A stretch of 64,000 nt of DNA from Amaurobius ferox. Lineage: Eukaryota; Arthropoda; Arachnida; Araneae; Amaurobiidae. The notes beneath the pieces are model-generated. The model saw nothing but the letters and a program-made list of their open reading frames with translations, did no database searches and was not told the origin of the DNA. The translations under genes and the position numbers were made by a program. Where the stretch lies: NCBI GenBank assembly GCA_951213105.1, contig OX578147.1, positions 128,411,322-128,475,321 on the forward strand. Reading direction: 5' to 3'. Shown piece by piece: positions 1 to 10,257 of the stretch (positions are counted from its first letter, which is position 1; every line of letters begins with the position of its first letter).

Positions 1-238
1 CGAATTGTTTGGAATAGGGTATGTCAAATACTTGTCTGTTTGAGAGGTTCTTCGTTTGGGATGGACGCTGTCACACTCGTAAGCAAAAGGTTAAAACCTC
101 ATTGATTTCGAGCGAGGTTGAAAATATTTGGAGGGTCCCTAATCAGTAACACATTTCTTTTGAATCCAACATTTTAAGGAGATATCGAAAAATATAGGTT
201 TTAGGTGATCTGTTAAACATATTCACATAAGTAACTGA

Positions 239-713
239 ACAGCTACCTTACACCTTTCACATCTCCGGCCGACCAAATAGCTGCTCATGTCCTTGTTGAC
301 GAGTCGGTCGGTCTGGGTCTTCAACACCTTTCACATCATTTTTTATATCATGTCATCTTGCTAAATATCATGTCATCTATATTTAATCATGTCATCTAAT
401 CATCAAAATGTTAACTCATCATCACCTCTTTGTACAACTCCTTGTAACCTCAATGTATATTTTTTTAAACTTAAATAAACTTTGCCCCAGACCGTCGGAC
501 GTTGGCCGCCCCGGGAATTGGCTTCCGGTAACTCTTTTCCCGGCCGTCCAATTAGATACTCAAGTCCTCAGGATGAGTCGGACGGTCTGGGTCTTCTACA
601 CCTTTCTGGTACCGGCCGCTCACCCTGCTGCTCTATGTCCTAGGATGAACCGGACGGTATGGGCTTTCGACACCTTTCTGGTAGGTCGAACGGTATGGGT
701 CTCAGCAACAACA
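239..713 (+). mobile_element. SINE-B-type insertion with 14-bp target duplication
   Basis: The 14-bp sequence ACATAAGTAACTGA occurs at 225-238 and again at 714-727, marking 239-713 as one retroposed insertion. Its body holds several imperfect copies of a motif (GGCCGTCCAA, then CTCAAGTCC, GACGGTCTGGGTCTTC, ACACCTTTCTGGTA) and it ends in a CAACAACAACA tail. The same motif recurs at 4.71, 10.77, 32.5, 37.64 and 45.45 kb, so I call the family SINE-B. An AT-rich segment at about 335-480 with repeated ATCATGTCATCT words does not belong to the family body and may be a later insertion. No protein is encoded. Confidence 0.65.
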
Positions 714-797
714 ACATAAGTAACTGAAAAAACCTCTGTATTTTCACTCAGAGATAGAGCATAAAAAAAACCCTTGAAATCTCCAATGTGAAGGGAA

Positions 798-2026
798 ACA
801 AGAAAGATCAATCATGCTTAAAGCATTGATTATGAAACACTTTCCAACTTCAATGCAATTTTATTTAAAAAAGTCGAAAATGCAATACATTCCTCGGTAA
901 TATTTTAAAACTTATCACGATACTACATTGATTTATTATATTTGAAAACTTAAACCTTCATTGAATAAAATGAACTTCATTCAAAAGACGGCATTGAAAT
1001 ATAAATTGCGTGGTTTAAATATCTCTAAAATGCAGTACATTCCACGGTAATATTTTTAAATCTATCATAATATTACGATAATTTATTATATTTGAAAACT
1101 TCATCGAAAACAACTGAAATTAATTCAAATGACGTCATAGAAAAAATAACACGCCTGGATCTCTCTATAAAAGCAGGATTTCATTCATAACTTTATCCAT
1201 TTCATTCATCACAATACTATAATAATTTATTTTATTTAAAAATTAAGACCATGGAGCTACAATTCATAAACTTTATGCTTAAAACTTCATCGAAAAATAT
1301 CGTCCTTCTGTTTATAAAATCAATTAATATTTCATTCATATCAGCCATGCAGACTCCATGGACTGAATTATTTTGTGTTAAAGAAATACAGTAATTCTAA
1401 TACAACTCATTCTACATATTTTGCTGTTTACATTTTACATAGGTGAAAAATAGGCTTAATTGTAGAAATAATCAAATTTGAATGAGAATTTAAACTCAAA
1501 TATATTGTCATTGTGTTGTTTTAGTATGTAGATGCACAGAATTTAAGCAGAAATAGAGTAGTTTTAGGATGGATACAACACTCAATATGAATTAAAAAGA
1601 ACTTTAAAAAATCACGAATTTGAAACAAGATGGATGCCATATCTCATTTTGAAGTGGGTCATGTGATCGTTTCATATCATGGTCACGTGATCGTTTCATA
1701 TAAGATGTGTAATTATTATTTTAATTTTTATTTAAAAAACTACTGAATATATTTAGCTGAATTTTTTTTTATATATTTTATGGAACAATTTGACTATTAC
1801 CTAAAATTTTCGAAGCAATTTGTGAATTTTAAATCCGCTTAAAAAATGTTAGAAAAATTAGGTCCCATAGGGCTCAATGTATTTCATTTTTTCAACCCGG
1901 GTTCAATCCAAAACTAATTGTGTGATATTATTCATTTATATTCCCATTGGTCCTACAGACCGTCTGAACAACATACTAAAATTTCATTTTGATTAAGTCA
2001 TTTTTACGGCAGTTATCGTGCTAACG

Positions 2027-2064
<38 letters not shown>

Positions 2065-2113
2065 ATGAACAAAGTCATAAACACTTTTCAACTTTGTTGT
2101 AAAGTGTTAAAAA
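798..2113 (+). mobile_element. Helentron-like non-autonomous element, copy 1
   Basis: This is one of eight related copies in the window. It starts at ACAAGAAAGATCAATCATGC, where an imperfect hairpin forms (ATCAATCATGCTT with AAAGCATTGAT). A subterminal AACACTTTCCAACTTCAATG follows. Near the right end is a (GACA)n tract at about 2030-2064, then a second hairpin (arms AACACTTT..CAAC and GTTG..AAAGTGTT) and TTAAAAA. A terminal hairpin, a subterminal repeat resembling it, and an ACAG-type microsatellite are traits of helentron-derived elements (HINE, DINE-1, pearl). No ORF of note and no canonical CTRR helitron end is seen, so the class assignment is an inference. It is close to identical to the copy at 62.2 kb. 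Confidence 0.6.
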
Positions 2114-2240
2114 TTGTAAAAGCCAGTTGCTTTCTATAATGGTTCATTACTTCGCTGCCTGATTCATTGAATGCAAGGTAAGGTTTTAGCAAATGGCAAG
2201 GAAGATTTAGTGCTAATTTCGTCAAATGTTATCATCATCG

Positions 2241-2425
2241 TCAATGTCTCGGCAGTCCATTGTGGGCCTTGACTTTCCTCAGAATATTCTTCCAAGCGGT
2301 TTCTTCTGGTATCATTGTTTTTTCAATTTTTAATCTTCAACACCTCAAAGTCCTTGTCCACACAATCGATTCACCCAAACTTTGGTCGTTTTCTAGGTCT
2401 TTTCCCGATCGGTGTAGACATGAAA
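2241..2425 (-). pseudogene. LINE reverse-transcriptase C-terminal remnant
   Basis: Read on the minus strand this segment gives the usual tail of a non-LTR retrotransposon ORF2: a GKRPRKRPKFG-like stretch (compare GRPRxRW), then IDCVDKDFEVLKIKN, then ETAWKNILRKVKAHNGL before a stop. A TGA stands where the family has Trp, and at least one stop or frameshift lies between the blocks, so it is dead. No upstream RT domain is visible. The rest of 2114-3054 holds nothing I recognise. Confidence 0.55.
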
Positions 2426-3629
2426 ATTTTATTTGTAATTCTTTTGTTATCCATTCTCAGCAAATGCCCTGCCCATTTCATTCTGTTAAATTAATGTATT
2501 TATTTGTGCTAAAATCTTTGTATAATTTGTATAGTTCAAAATTCTATCTTCTTCTCTTAATATTATTATCTCGAATTCCATCAAAATGAATGAGCAAGCA
2601 TTTTCTCTCAAAGATCAAAGAGCTTATTCATCAGGTCCTGGGAGAGTTCATGTTTCTGAAGCATCAATTAATTTAGGTCTTATATGTACTTTATAAATCT
2701 GTAATTTTGTTCTTCTTCCAAACAGGAAAAAATTTCTTGAAAAACTATGAAAATCAGCGATTTGCAGCTATAATTCGGTTTTTGGATTTTTAAACTAATA
2801 TTATTTTTACAGTTTATGTGAGATGTCAGGTAGTTAAAATACTCGACAGATTCAATCTTGTACAAACCAATTCGATGACAAACTTTTCCGAACTTGTTTT
2901 TATTAGTAAAGAAATCTCATGGAAATGTTTTGCGGTATATACTATGCATTGCGATGAAGTAAAAGACATCCTTTAACGATAAAAGGTACTTAGCAGTTTA
3001 TTAAAAGTATTAACCGATTTCTAAGGCAAAAAGCAGCTTCCTTCTTCAGGATAAACAAGAAATATCAATCATGCTTAAAGCATTGATTATGAAGCACTTT
3101 CCAACTTCAATGCAGTTTTATTTAAACATGTCTAAAATGCAAAACATTCCTCGGTAATATTTAAAACTTATCCCAATACTACATTAATTTATTATATTTG
3201 AAAACTTAAACCTTCATCGAAAAAAATGAACTTCATTCAAATGACGGCATTGAAATATAAATTGTCTGGTTTAAACATCTCTGAAATGCGATACATTCCT
3301 CGGTAATAATTTTAGAATTATCATAATACTACGATAATTTATTATATTTGAAAACTTCATCGGAAACAACTGAAATTAATTCAAATGACGTTATAGAAAA
3401 AATAACACGCCTGGCTCTCTCTATAAAAGCAGCATTTCATTCATAACCAACTTCCCATACATTTCATTCATCACAATACTTTTTTTTTCCAATGGCCAAG
3501 CATTGACTCTTTCATCTTCGCCCATACATCGGCCAGAACAATGAGCCTCTTAGCCGTCAAAGACGTTGCCCCAGCGCACCAGTAGGGGTGGGAACACATT
3601 GCGCCCAACAACACAAACATCCATGTCTT

Positions 3630-3712
3630 ACGTGGGACTCGAACCCACAACGTGGCGGCCGATCAATCGCTGGAAACGCTCACCTTGACCGTTCGGCCAC
3701 CACGTCGACTGA
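3630..3712 (-). ncRNA. tRNA-derived SINE module (type II, Ser/Leu-like)
   Basis: The minus strand reads GACGTGGTGGCCGAACGGTC at its start, with an A-box-like TGGCCGAACGG, and later a perfect B box GGTTCGAGTCC inside GTGGGTTCGAGTCCCAC, a well-paired T arm. The long middle part fits a type II tRNA with a variable arm. The acceptor stem pairs poorly, so it should not give a functional tRNA. It follows the 5S-like head directly. Confidence 0.75.
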
Positions 3713-3716
3713 AATG

Positions 3717-3835
3717 AGCCAACAGTACGCGGTGTTCCCAGGTGATCACCCACCCAAGTACTAACCGCGCCCGATGCTGCTTAACTTCGGTGATCTAAAG
3801 GGTACCGGTGTTTTCAGCACGGTACAGCCGTTGGC
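3717..3835 (-). ncRNA. 5S rRNA-derived SINE head
   Basis: The 119-nt minus-strand sequence starts GCCAACGGCTGTACCGTGCT and ends CGCGTACTGTTGGCT, matching eukaryotic 5S rRNA along its whole length, including the conserved GAAGTTAAGCAGCATCGGGC block and GTACTTGGGTGGGTGATCAC. The terminal stem (GCCAACGGC with GTTGGCT) is largely kept. It is fused to a tRNA-like part and flanked by a target duplication, so it is a SINE module and not an rRNA locus. Confidence 0.85.
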
Positions 3836-4709
3836 TCATCACAATACTATAATAATTTATTTTATTTAAGAATTAAGACCATGGAGCTACAAGTATTTAA
3901 ACTCTATGCTTAAAACTTCATCGAAAAAAATCGTCCTTCTCGTTGCAAAATCAATGAATATTCATATCAGCTATGCAGACTCCATGAGCTAAATAATTTT
4001 GTGTTAAAGAAATACAGCAATTCTAATACAACTCATTCTACATATTTTGCTGTTTATATTTTACATAAGTGAAAAATAGGCTTCGTTGTAGAAATAATAA
4101 AATTTGGATGAGCGTTTAAACTCAAATATATTGTAATTGTGTTGTTTCAGTATATAGATGCACAGAATTTAAGCAAAAATAAAGTGGTTTTAGGACGGAT
4201 ACAACACTCAATATGAATTAAATAGAACTTTAAAATCACTATTTTGAGACAAGATGAATGCCATATATCATTTTGAAGTGGGTCACGTGATCTTTTCATA
4301 TCATGGTCACGTGATCGCTTCATATAAGAGGTGTAATTATTATTTTAATTTTTATTTAAAAAACTACTGAATATATTTCGCAGATTTTTTTTTATATATT
4401 TTATGGAACAATTTGAATATTACCTAAAATTTTCGAAGCAATTTGCAAATTTTAAATCCGCTTAAAAAATGTTTGAAAAATTAGGTCCCATAGGGTTCAA
4501 TGTATTTCATTTTTTCAACCCGGGTTCAGTTCAAAACTAATTGGGTGATACTCTTCATTTATATTCCCATAGGTCATAAACACTTTTCAACTTTGTTGTA
4601 AAATGTTAACAACTTTGTTGTAAAATGTTAAAAAGCAGCATTCGGGCTAGCAAAGGCAAGATGATGTCTATCAAACGTCTGTCGATAACATGATTTTGAC
4701 TTTGTTGGG

Positions 4710-4770
4710 AGTAGAAGACCCAGACCGTCCGACTCATCCTGAGGACTTGAGCAACTATTTGGACTGCCGG
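4710..4770 (-). mobile_element. Short SINE-B fragment with 10-bp target duplication
   Basis: CTTTGTTGGG at 4700-4709 is repeated at 4771-4780. The 61 bp between them read, on the minus strand, as the tail motif of SINE-B (CTCAAGTCCTCAGGATGAGT, then CGGACGGTCTGGGTC). It looks like a strongly 5'-truncated insertion. Confidence 0.55.
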
Positions 4771-4958
4771 CTTTGTTGGGGGTGTGATTGCTACAATTAT
4801 TTTGTCTCCGACACCGTTTGCAACTTTTAATCAACTATTTATGCTATAATTAATTATTTTAAATTTAAAATATTTTCAACAGAAGTTTCATCGAATATTT
4901 ATATTATAATTCACAAATGTTAATGGTATTTTAAATTTTTGTGGTATTTTAAACTTAC

Positions 4959-5112
4959 CGGTTCTGCTGTTAATATAAGTCTCCATATTCGTCCTATTGA
5001 GTATCCTCTTTTCCAAAGGCTGTATGTTTTCATTAGTTAATACGGATGGTAAAATGGCAGCACAGTGATCTTGCAAATTCTGGCCCACCGGTAGGTCTGC
5101 CACGAATGGAAT
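4959..5112 (-). CDS. GMC oxidoreductase, exon 7 (last exon in window)
   Basis: This exon lies between a minus-strand acceptor (TTTTCAG, 5113 upward) and a donor (GTAAGT, below 4959). It translates as IPFVADLPVGQNLQDH followed by about 35 less conserved residues ending INSRTG. The block LPVGQNLQDH is the well-known LPVGxNLQDH region of GMC flavoproteins, between the second GMC signature and the substrate-binding domain. It joins exon 6 in phase 0 and ends in phase 1. I found no following exon between 1 and 4958. The remaining third or more of the protein, with the catalytic His/His or His/Asn pair, must therefore lie beyond the left edge, unless the gene is broken here. Confidence 0.88.
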
Positions 5113-6285
5113 CTGAAAAATAATTTTTATCGTTTTTTCAATGACGCCCAGTTTATAGAAAATATTACTCCTAGAAACGGGCAGCCTATTTCTTTCTCAA
5201 GATGACTTCATTAACACTCAATCTGGATATCATTTGGATTTCGTTACCATCTGAATATTATTTGCGTTACAGGGCACCTGTTATCATCTGGATATCAATC
5301 TGGATATCATTTGGATATAATTACCATTTGGATATCATTTGAGTTACAGGGAAGGTTCCTGTTACCTCTGCAACCATTACCGTCAATGTTCTCAGAGCAG
5401 TGTGGCGCCTATACGGACTCGATTTAGTAGAGAGGAGGCGTTCCAGAGAATTCGATTGCTGATGCGGCGCTTTTAAAGAAATACGACGAAGAGCTTTATC
5501 TCTATGCGTCACATAAATCGTCGGAAAATGTGTACCTTGGCGGTTTTTGAACAAAGAAAAAATCGACTCGAAGCTATTTTAATGAGAAGTTTACACGATA
5601 GGCAGATTTTAGCTGGATAGTTTATTATTGTGGTTCGCCAAGCCTGGGAAAGTGCGTACAGTAAGCACTTTCCCAACCTTGGTGGAGAGTTTACCTTTAT
5701 GATTGAGACTGTTCGGTCATAATACAGAAAGCTACTAACTTGAGAGAGTTTTGTCTATAAAGAAATAGTGATGATAGTAGTATAGTGGTAAAAATGTCGT
5801 GAATAAAATTTACTAGTTACAAAAAGCGCATAGTATGAGAAATGGATTTGGAATCAGAATTAGGAAAGAAAAGGGTACTTTAAATTAGAGTGGCTAAAAT
5901 TTCTGTATCATATATACTTTAAGATTGTTTCCACAATCAATTTAAAATGTGTAGACTGTGATCTGCACTCGAGTTTCACAAACGCTCATAATGTGTAGTT
6001 CTGTTTGCACATACATACACAATTCAGGCCGTCCGACTCACCTGAATGTTTAGAGTAGCAACTGGATAGATGGAAAAAATTCATTAAAATTTTTAATCTT
6101 GGAATTGAATGATTGTGATTGAATTGATATTCCTTATTTAGTCTATAAGGCAAGATACATAAAATAAATAAATAAACAATATAAAGCAGAAATCAATTTT
6201 TGAAGTAAACCAATTAGAAAAACCAAAATACACACAATGCAAATAATACATGAATAAGAAAGAAACCAAAACATAACTTCCATAG
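5113..6285. other. GMC intron 6, part without recognised elements
   Basis: Intronic sequence. At about 5222-5345 the words GGATATCATTTGGAT and CATCTGGATATCA recur irregularly, a decayed tandem repeat. At 5355-5550 is a less AT-rich segment with an open minus-strand frame of about 77 codons; it resembles no family I know and carries no splice pattern matching the GMC gene. Nothing else is seen. Confidence 0.4.
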
Positions 6286-6612
6286 CATGCTAAATGAGCA
6301 TAATTTCATTGATCAATAATTTTTTTAAACCCCCCTCCCCCCTCACACACACACAGTTTTAAATCATCCTGTAGAAGAAAGTATTGTTATAGAGACAAAA
6401 AAATCGAATTAAGGTTTTCAATTAAGTTACACGTCCTGGTCTTGAGAATTCTAAAACACGAATCCAATACTTTTAGCACGAGCATCAGTACAGAAATATG
6501 TATCTACCCCTGCTATAAAACTATTTTTGCAGAATAATAAAATAAAACAATTTGCTGTTTGTTCTCTGTTAATATGGTACACGTTGAATTGTAGATCCAA
6601 ACAATGTACATA
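6286..6612 (-). repeat. Repeat unit inverted relative to 11050-11374
   Basis: About 325 bp here are the reverse complement of 11050-11374. Shared landmarks include TAATATGGTACACGTTGAAT, the pyrimidine run CCCCCCTCCCCCC with CACACACACA, and ACTATTTTTGCAGAATAATA. The two arms are separated by about 4.4 kb holding a helentron-like nest, a GMC exon, a LINE fragment and a SINE-B copy. The element class is unknown. Confidence 0.65.
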
Positions 6613-6615
6613 AAA

Positions 6616-8493
6616 ACAAGAAAGATCAATCATGCATAAAGCATTGTTATGAAACACTTTCCAACTGCAATGCAATGTTATTTAAACATCTCTAAAATGC
6701 GATACATTCAGCGGTGATATTTTTAACACTTTACAACAAAGTTGAAAAGTGTTTATGACTTTTTAACACTTTACAACAAAGTTGAAAAGTGTTTATTACT
6801 TTGTTTATTCTGTCTGTCTGTCCGTTAGCACGATAACTGCCGTAAAAATCACTTAATCAAAATGAATTTTAGTATGTTGTTCAGACGGTCTGTAAGACCT
6901 ATGGGAATATAAATGAATAATATCACCCAATTAGTTTTGGATTGAACCTGGGTTGAAACAATGAAATACATTGAACCCTATGGGACCTAATTTTTCAAAC
7001 ATTTTTTAAGCGGATTTAAAATTCACAAATTACTTCGAAAATTTTAGGTAATATTCAAATTGTTCCATAAAATATATATAAAAAAAAATTCAGCGAAATA
7101 TATCCAGTAGTTTTTTAAATAAAAATTAAAATAATAATTACACCTCTTATATGAAGCGATCACGTGTCCATGATATGAAAAGGTCACGTGACCCACTTCA
7201 AAATGAAATATGGCATCCATCTTGTCTCAAAATCGTGATTTTTAAAGTTCTTCTTAATTCATATTGAGTGTTGTATCCGTCCTAAAACCACTTTATTTTT
7301 GCTTAAATTCTGTGCATCTACATACTGAAACAACGCAATTACAATATATTTGAGTTTAAATGTTCATCCAAATTTGATTATTTCTACAACGACGCCTATT
7401 TTTCCCTTATGTAAAATGTAAACAGCAAAATATGTAGAATGAGTTGTATTAGAATTGCTGTATTTCTTTAACACAAAATTATTTAGCTCATGGAGTCTGC
7501 ATAGCTGATATGAATGAAATATTCATTGATTTTACAGAGAGAAGGACGATTTTTTTCGATGAAGTTTTATGCATAGAGTTTAATTACTTGTAGCTCCATG
7601 ATCTTAATTTTTAAATAAAATAAATTATTATAGCATTATGATGAATGAAATGAATGTGAAATTGTTTATGAATGAAATACTGCTTTTATAGAGAGAGAGC
7701 CAGGCGTGTTATTTTTTCTATGACGTCATTTGAATGAATTTCAGTTGTTTTCGATGAAGTTTTCAAATATAATAAATTATAGTAGTATTATGATAATTTT
7801 AAAATTATTGCCAAAGAATGTATCGCATTTTAGAGATGTTTAAACCAAACAATTTTTATTTCAATGCCGTCATTTAAATGAAGTCCTTTTTTTTCGATGC
7901 AGTTTTAAGTTTTCAAATATAATAAATTAATGTAGTATTGTGATAAGTTTTAAAATATTACCGAGAAATGTATTGCATTTTAGAGATGTTTAAATAAAAT
8001 TGCATTGAAGTTGGAAAGTGTTTCATAATCAATGCTTTAAACATGATTGATCTTTCTTGTTTAAATTATCACCGCACTATAATAATTTATTTTACTTAAA
8101 AACTTAAAACCATGGAGATAAAAGTAGTTTCTAATTCCATGCTTAAGACTTCATAGAAAAATACAATGCTATAAAAAAGTCAATGCTTCTCTATGTAAAA
8201 TCAATGAATATTTCATTCATATCACCTATATACCAGACTCCAGAGCTAAATAATTTTGCGTTAAAAAATTCAGGAATTCTTATGCAACTCAACTTACAGC
8301 TTGATATGTTTACATTCTGCATACGTTAAAATTAGGCTTCGTTGTAGAAATAATCAAAGTTTGATGTTCATCTACTCAAAATTATTGTAATTGCGTTAGC
8401 GCAGTACGGCAGATATCGTGCGAATGGACAGACAGACAGACAGAACAACCAAAATCATAAACCCTTTTCAAATATGTTGTAAAGTGTTAAAAA
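6616..8493 (+). mobile_element. Helentron-like element, copy 4, split by a nested copy
   Basis: The left end (ACAAGAAAGATCAATCATGC, then CACTTTCCAACTGCAATGCA) runs to about 6720 at GCGGTGATAT. The matching continuation (AAATTATCACCGCACTATAA) starts at about 8061 and runs to a (GACA)n tract and the terminal TGTTGTAAAGTGTTAAAAA near 8493. Between them sits another copy in the opposite orientation. This copy is more diverged from the consensus than the nested one, consistent with greater age. Confidence 0.6.
6721..8060 (-). mobile_element. Helentron-like element, copy 3, nested
   Basis: Reverse-oriented, full-length copy. It begins on the plus strand with TTTTAACACTTTACAACAAA and ends with TGATTGATCTTTCTTGT. 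The first 40 bp, containing the end hairpin, are tandemly duplicated (6721-6760 and 6761-6800, differing at about one base). It inserted into copy 4. Confidence 0.6.
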
Positions 8494-8539
8494 TACTTTT
8501 GACTTAATTAAAATGTTATTTATTGTCATGGAACTTCAC

Positions 8540-8707
8540 CTGGAATCTCTGCAGTTCGCTCATCGGTCCGATTCCCGATAGCATGAGTATTTGAGGAGTA
8601 TGGACGGCACCTGCAGACAGTACGACCTCCCTTCTGGCTCGGACACGCCTCCTGGAACCACTGAAGTCAAACTCCACACCCACGGCCTTTTTATTCTCGA
8701 TTAACAC
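8540..8707 (-). CDS. GMC oxidoreductase, exon 6
   Basis: A 168-bp, phase 0-0 exon between acceptor CTTCTAG and donor GTGAAG. It encodes VLIENKKAVGVEFDFSG, a basic stretch, REVVLSAG, then GAVHTPQILMLSGIG. That last block fits the second GMC oxidoreductase signature (G-x-x-x-T-P-x-[LIVM]-[LIVM]-x-x-S-G-[LIVM]-G), which contributes to the FAD-binding fold. It joins exon 5 as ..VTK-VLIE.. and exon 7 as ..LQRFQ-IPFV.., both in frame. No stop or frameshift interrupts it, which argues for a working gene in spite of the transposons in both flanking introns. Confidence 0.92.
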
Positions 8708-8907
8708 CTAGAAGGAAATCAAACAGAAATTATTGGTTATGAATGCAGGTTTCAAAACATTAAAAATAATTAATAATAAGCATCAGATGACTTTCCCTAC
8801 AGCAGGGCGTTCCCAAACTTTTTGGTTCACGGAGCTTTTAGTCAAAACCAACAAAAAATCACAATAAATCACACTGCGGCTTATAAGATAAAGATTTGCA
8901 AAACTTT

Positions 8908-9000
8908 CTTGAAGAAAGCAAGCATATATGTCAGTAGGTAACGACAATTGTTTCGAGGGCGTTATAAGCTCCCTTCTTCGGGCCAAATGAACAGGTAGAA
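8908..9000 (+). repeat. Repeat unit shared with 10258-10345
   Basis: CTTGAAGAAAG and the 20-mer CGACAATTGTTTCGAGGGCG, followed by TTATAA, CCCTTCTTC, GGGCCAAATGAACAG and TAGAACAG, occur here and again at 10258-10345 in the same orientation with small differences. The TTTCGAGGGCGTTATAAxCxCCCTTCTTC pattern resembles untranslated ends of Penelope-like elements, but that is only a suspicion. Confidence 0.5.
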
Positions 9001-9274
9001 CAGTATGCGCCCTTAATCACTACTAAGAACGAATTGCGACGAGGCAAAGAGCTCTTCAAATAGAGATGGCACATAAACAGCAAAACATTCGCAAGCGGGT
9101 AGTAGCAGTTATTGAGAAAAACAATTATAAACATATTACCAGGAATCAATACAGGATCCCTTCCCTGCACATGAAGGCAAGGGGAGCATGTCTTGAAAAT
9201 GAAAGCTTAAGCATTGATAAGAGATTTAAGATAAAAGAGAGAGGAAAATATATGAAATGTTGAATTATTGGTAA

Positions 9275-9910
9275 TTCATTTGAAAGCCTGACCCACACGA
9301 ATACGGAAATGATGATTTGTCGAGACGATAGCAACCCTGTCAACCGAGGCACTTGCCCGGTCGCGAGGAACACTATCCGTCGGCCCAACTCCCGACTCCC
9401 CAAGCCGGTCCCCAACCAAACAAAAGCCCGAAAAGCAGCCGTCATACACCATACCACCAGTCAGGGCTATTCCTCTGACCTGAGCCAAACAACGTACAAT
9501 ATACCAAAATAACTACAAACTACTCCACCTTGTCGAGGGAACAAAACATGATATCATATTATCACAAACTTCAATAAAACGTTAATAAAACATAAGAAGA
9601 GAATTTGCAATAGAGTTCAAAATGAACTAAATGTAAAAACACAAATACAGTCCCACAACAGCTGTAAATCAGCAGACATAATCTGTCTTGCTAGCGGTGA
9701 ACAAGAGCTCCTATATTGGTAGACTTTGCATCCTTTGCTGGAACAAGAATGGTGAATATCAAAGTTCGTGCCAAATCTGGTATTGTACTTTACACAGTTG
9801 AAACATTCCTTGGTATTAGGACAAGATTCCTTTTTGTGGTCTTCTTTATCACAATTTTTGCAAGATTCCTTTGACGAGCAGCTTTTACTTACATGTCCGT
9901 ACCCTCTGCA
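9275..9910 (-). mobile_element. LINE-derived ORF1 fragment with 14-bp target duplication
   Basis: TGAATTATTGGTAA at 9261-9274 is repeated exactly at 9911-9924. The insert, read on the minus strand, opens directly into an open frame of about 98 codons (9910 to about 9615) rich in Cys and His. It shows CRGYGHVSKSC, CKNCDKEDHKKESC (a perfect CX2CX4HX4C knuckle) and CFNC followed by Cys/His spacing. Such repeated CCHC knuckles are typical of the ORF1/Gag-like protein of Jockey- and I-type LINEs. No reverse transcriptase follows; the rest (about 9275-9614) is a GC-richer untranslated-looking tail without poly(A). It is probably a non-autonomous or internally deleted LINE derivative. Confidence 0.6.
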
Positions 9911-10257
9911 TGAATTATTGGTAAAGAATGAAAGAGTTTAGAGGGAGGAAATATAGTCAAACCCTTGGAAAGGAAGAAAGGCAAAGGGAACTTTTGCCTT
10001 CAAGGGAATGAAGCAGAAATTAAGAAAATGGCAAAAGGAAGTAATCGGTTTCGAAAGTTAATTTTATCAATCAAACTACTATGAAACTAACAGTGGTTGA
10101 GACTAGGTCAAAGTAAAGAATATAATACAGAAAGAAGGGAAAACCGCTTTCAAAAGTTATGTGACCTAACTTTATCAACTAAAAGAAAATATACCAAGCA
10201 GTTAGTCAGCTCAAAAGTATAAAATTAAGAAGGATATAAAACTTCCGTGCAAAACTT

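Larger units (their letters stand above)
3481..3835 (-). mobile_element. Chimeric 5S rRNA-tRNA SINE with 13-bp target duplication
   Basis: TCATCACAATACT at 3468-3480 is repeated exactly at 3836-3848, so 355 bp were inserted here. On the minus strand the insert begins with a full-length 5S rRNA-like sequence (3717-3835), continues into a type II tRNA-like sequence (about 3630-3712), then a roughly 145-bp body, and ends in an A-run (eight T or more on the plus strand at 3480). Both a type 1 (5S internal control region) and a type 2 (A and B box) Pol III promoter are therefore present. 5S-tRNA chimeric heads are known in some SINEs, for example AmnSINE1; I cannot assign this one to a named family. 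It lies inside a helentron-like copy and is younger than that copy. Confidence 0.85.
3055..4634 (+). mobile_element. Helentron-like element, copy 2 (SINE-interrupted, 3' deleted)
   Basis: It has the same left end as copy 1 (ACAAGAAATATCAATCATGC with its hairpin) and is alignable to it throughout. A SINE occupies 3481-3835. The right end has lost the (ACAG)n block: the text jumps at about 4572 from the CCCATAGGTC motif straight to ATAAACACTTTTCAAC. The terminal AACTTTGTTGTAAAATGTTAA block is partly duplicated. Confidence 0.6.

Noticed and set aside
798..2113. Canonical Helitron
   Set aside because: No TC start and no CTRR end next to the hairpin; a helentron-type derivative fits better.
3630..3712. 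Functional tRNA gene
   Set aside because: A and B boxes are good, but the acceptor stem does not pair and the sequence continues into the SINE body.
3717..3835. Functional 5S rRNA gene
   Set aside because: The match is full length, but it is fused to a tRNA-like module and A-tail and flanked by an exact 13-bp target duplication, so it is part of a SINE.
5321..5554. Additional GMC exon
   Set aside because: Exons 6 and 7 join in frame and in family order without it, and its translation does not resemble GMC proteins.
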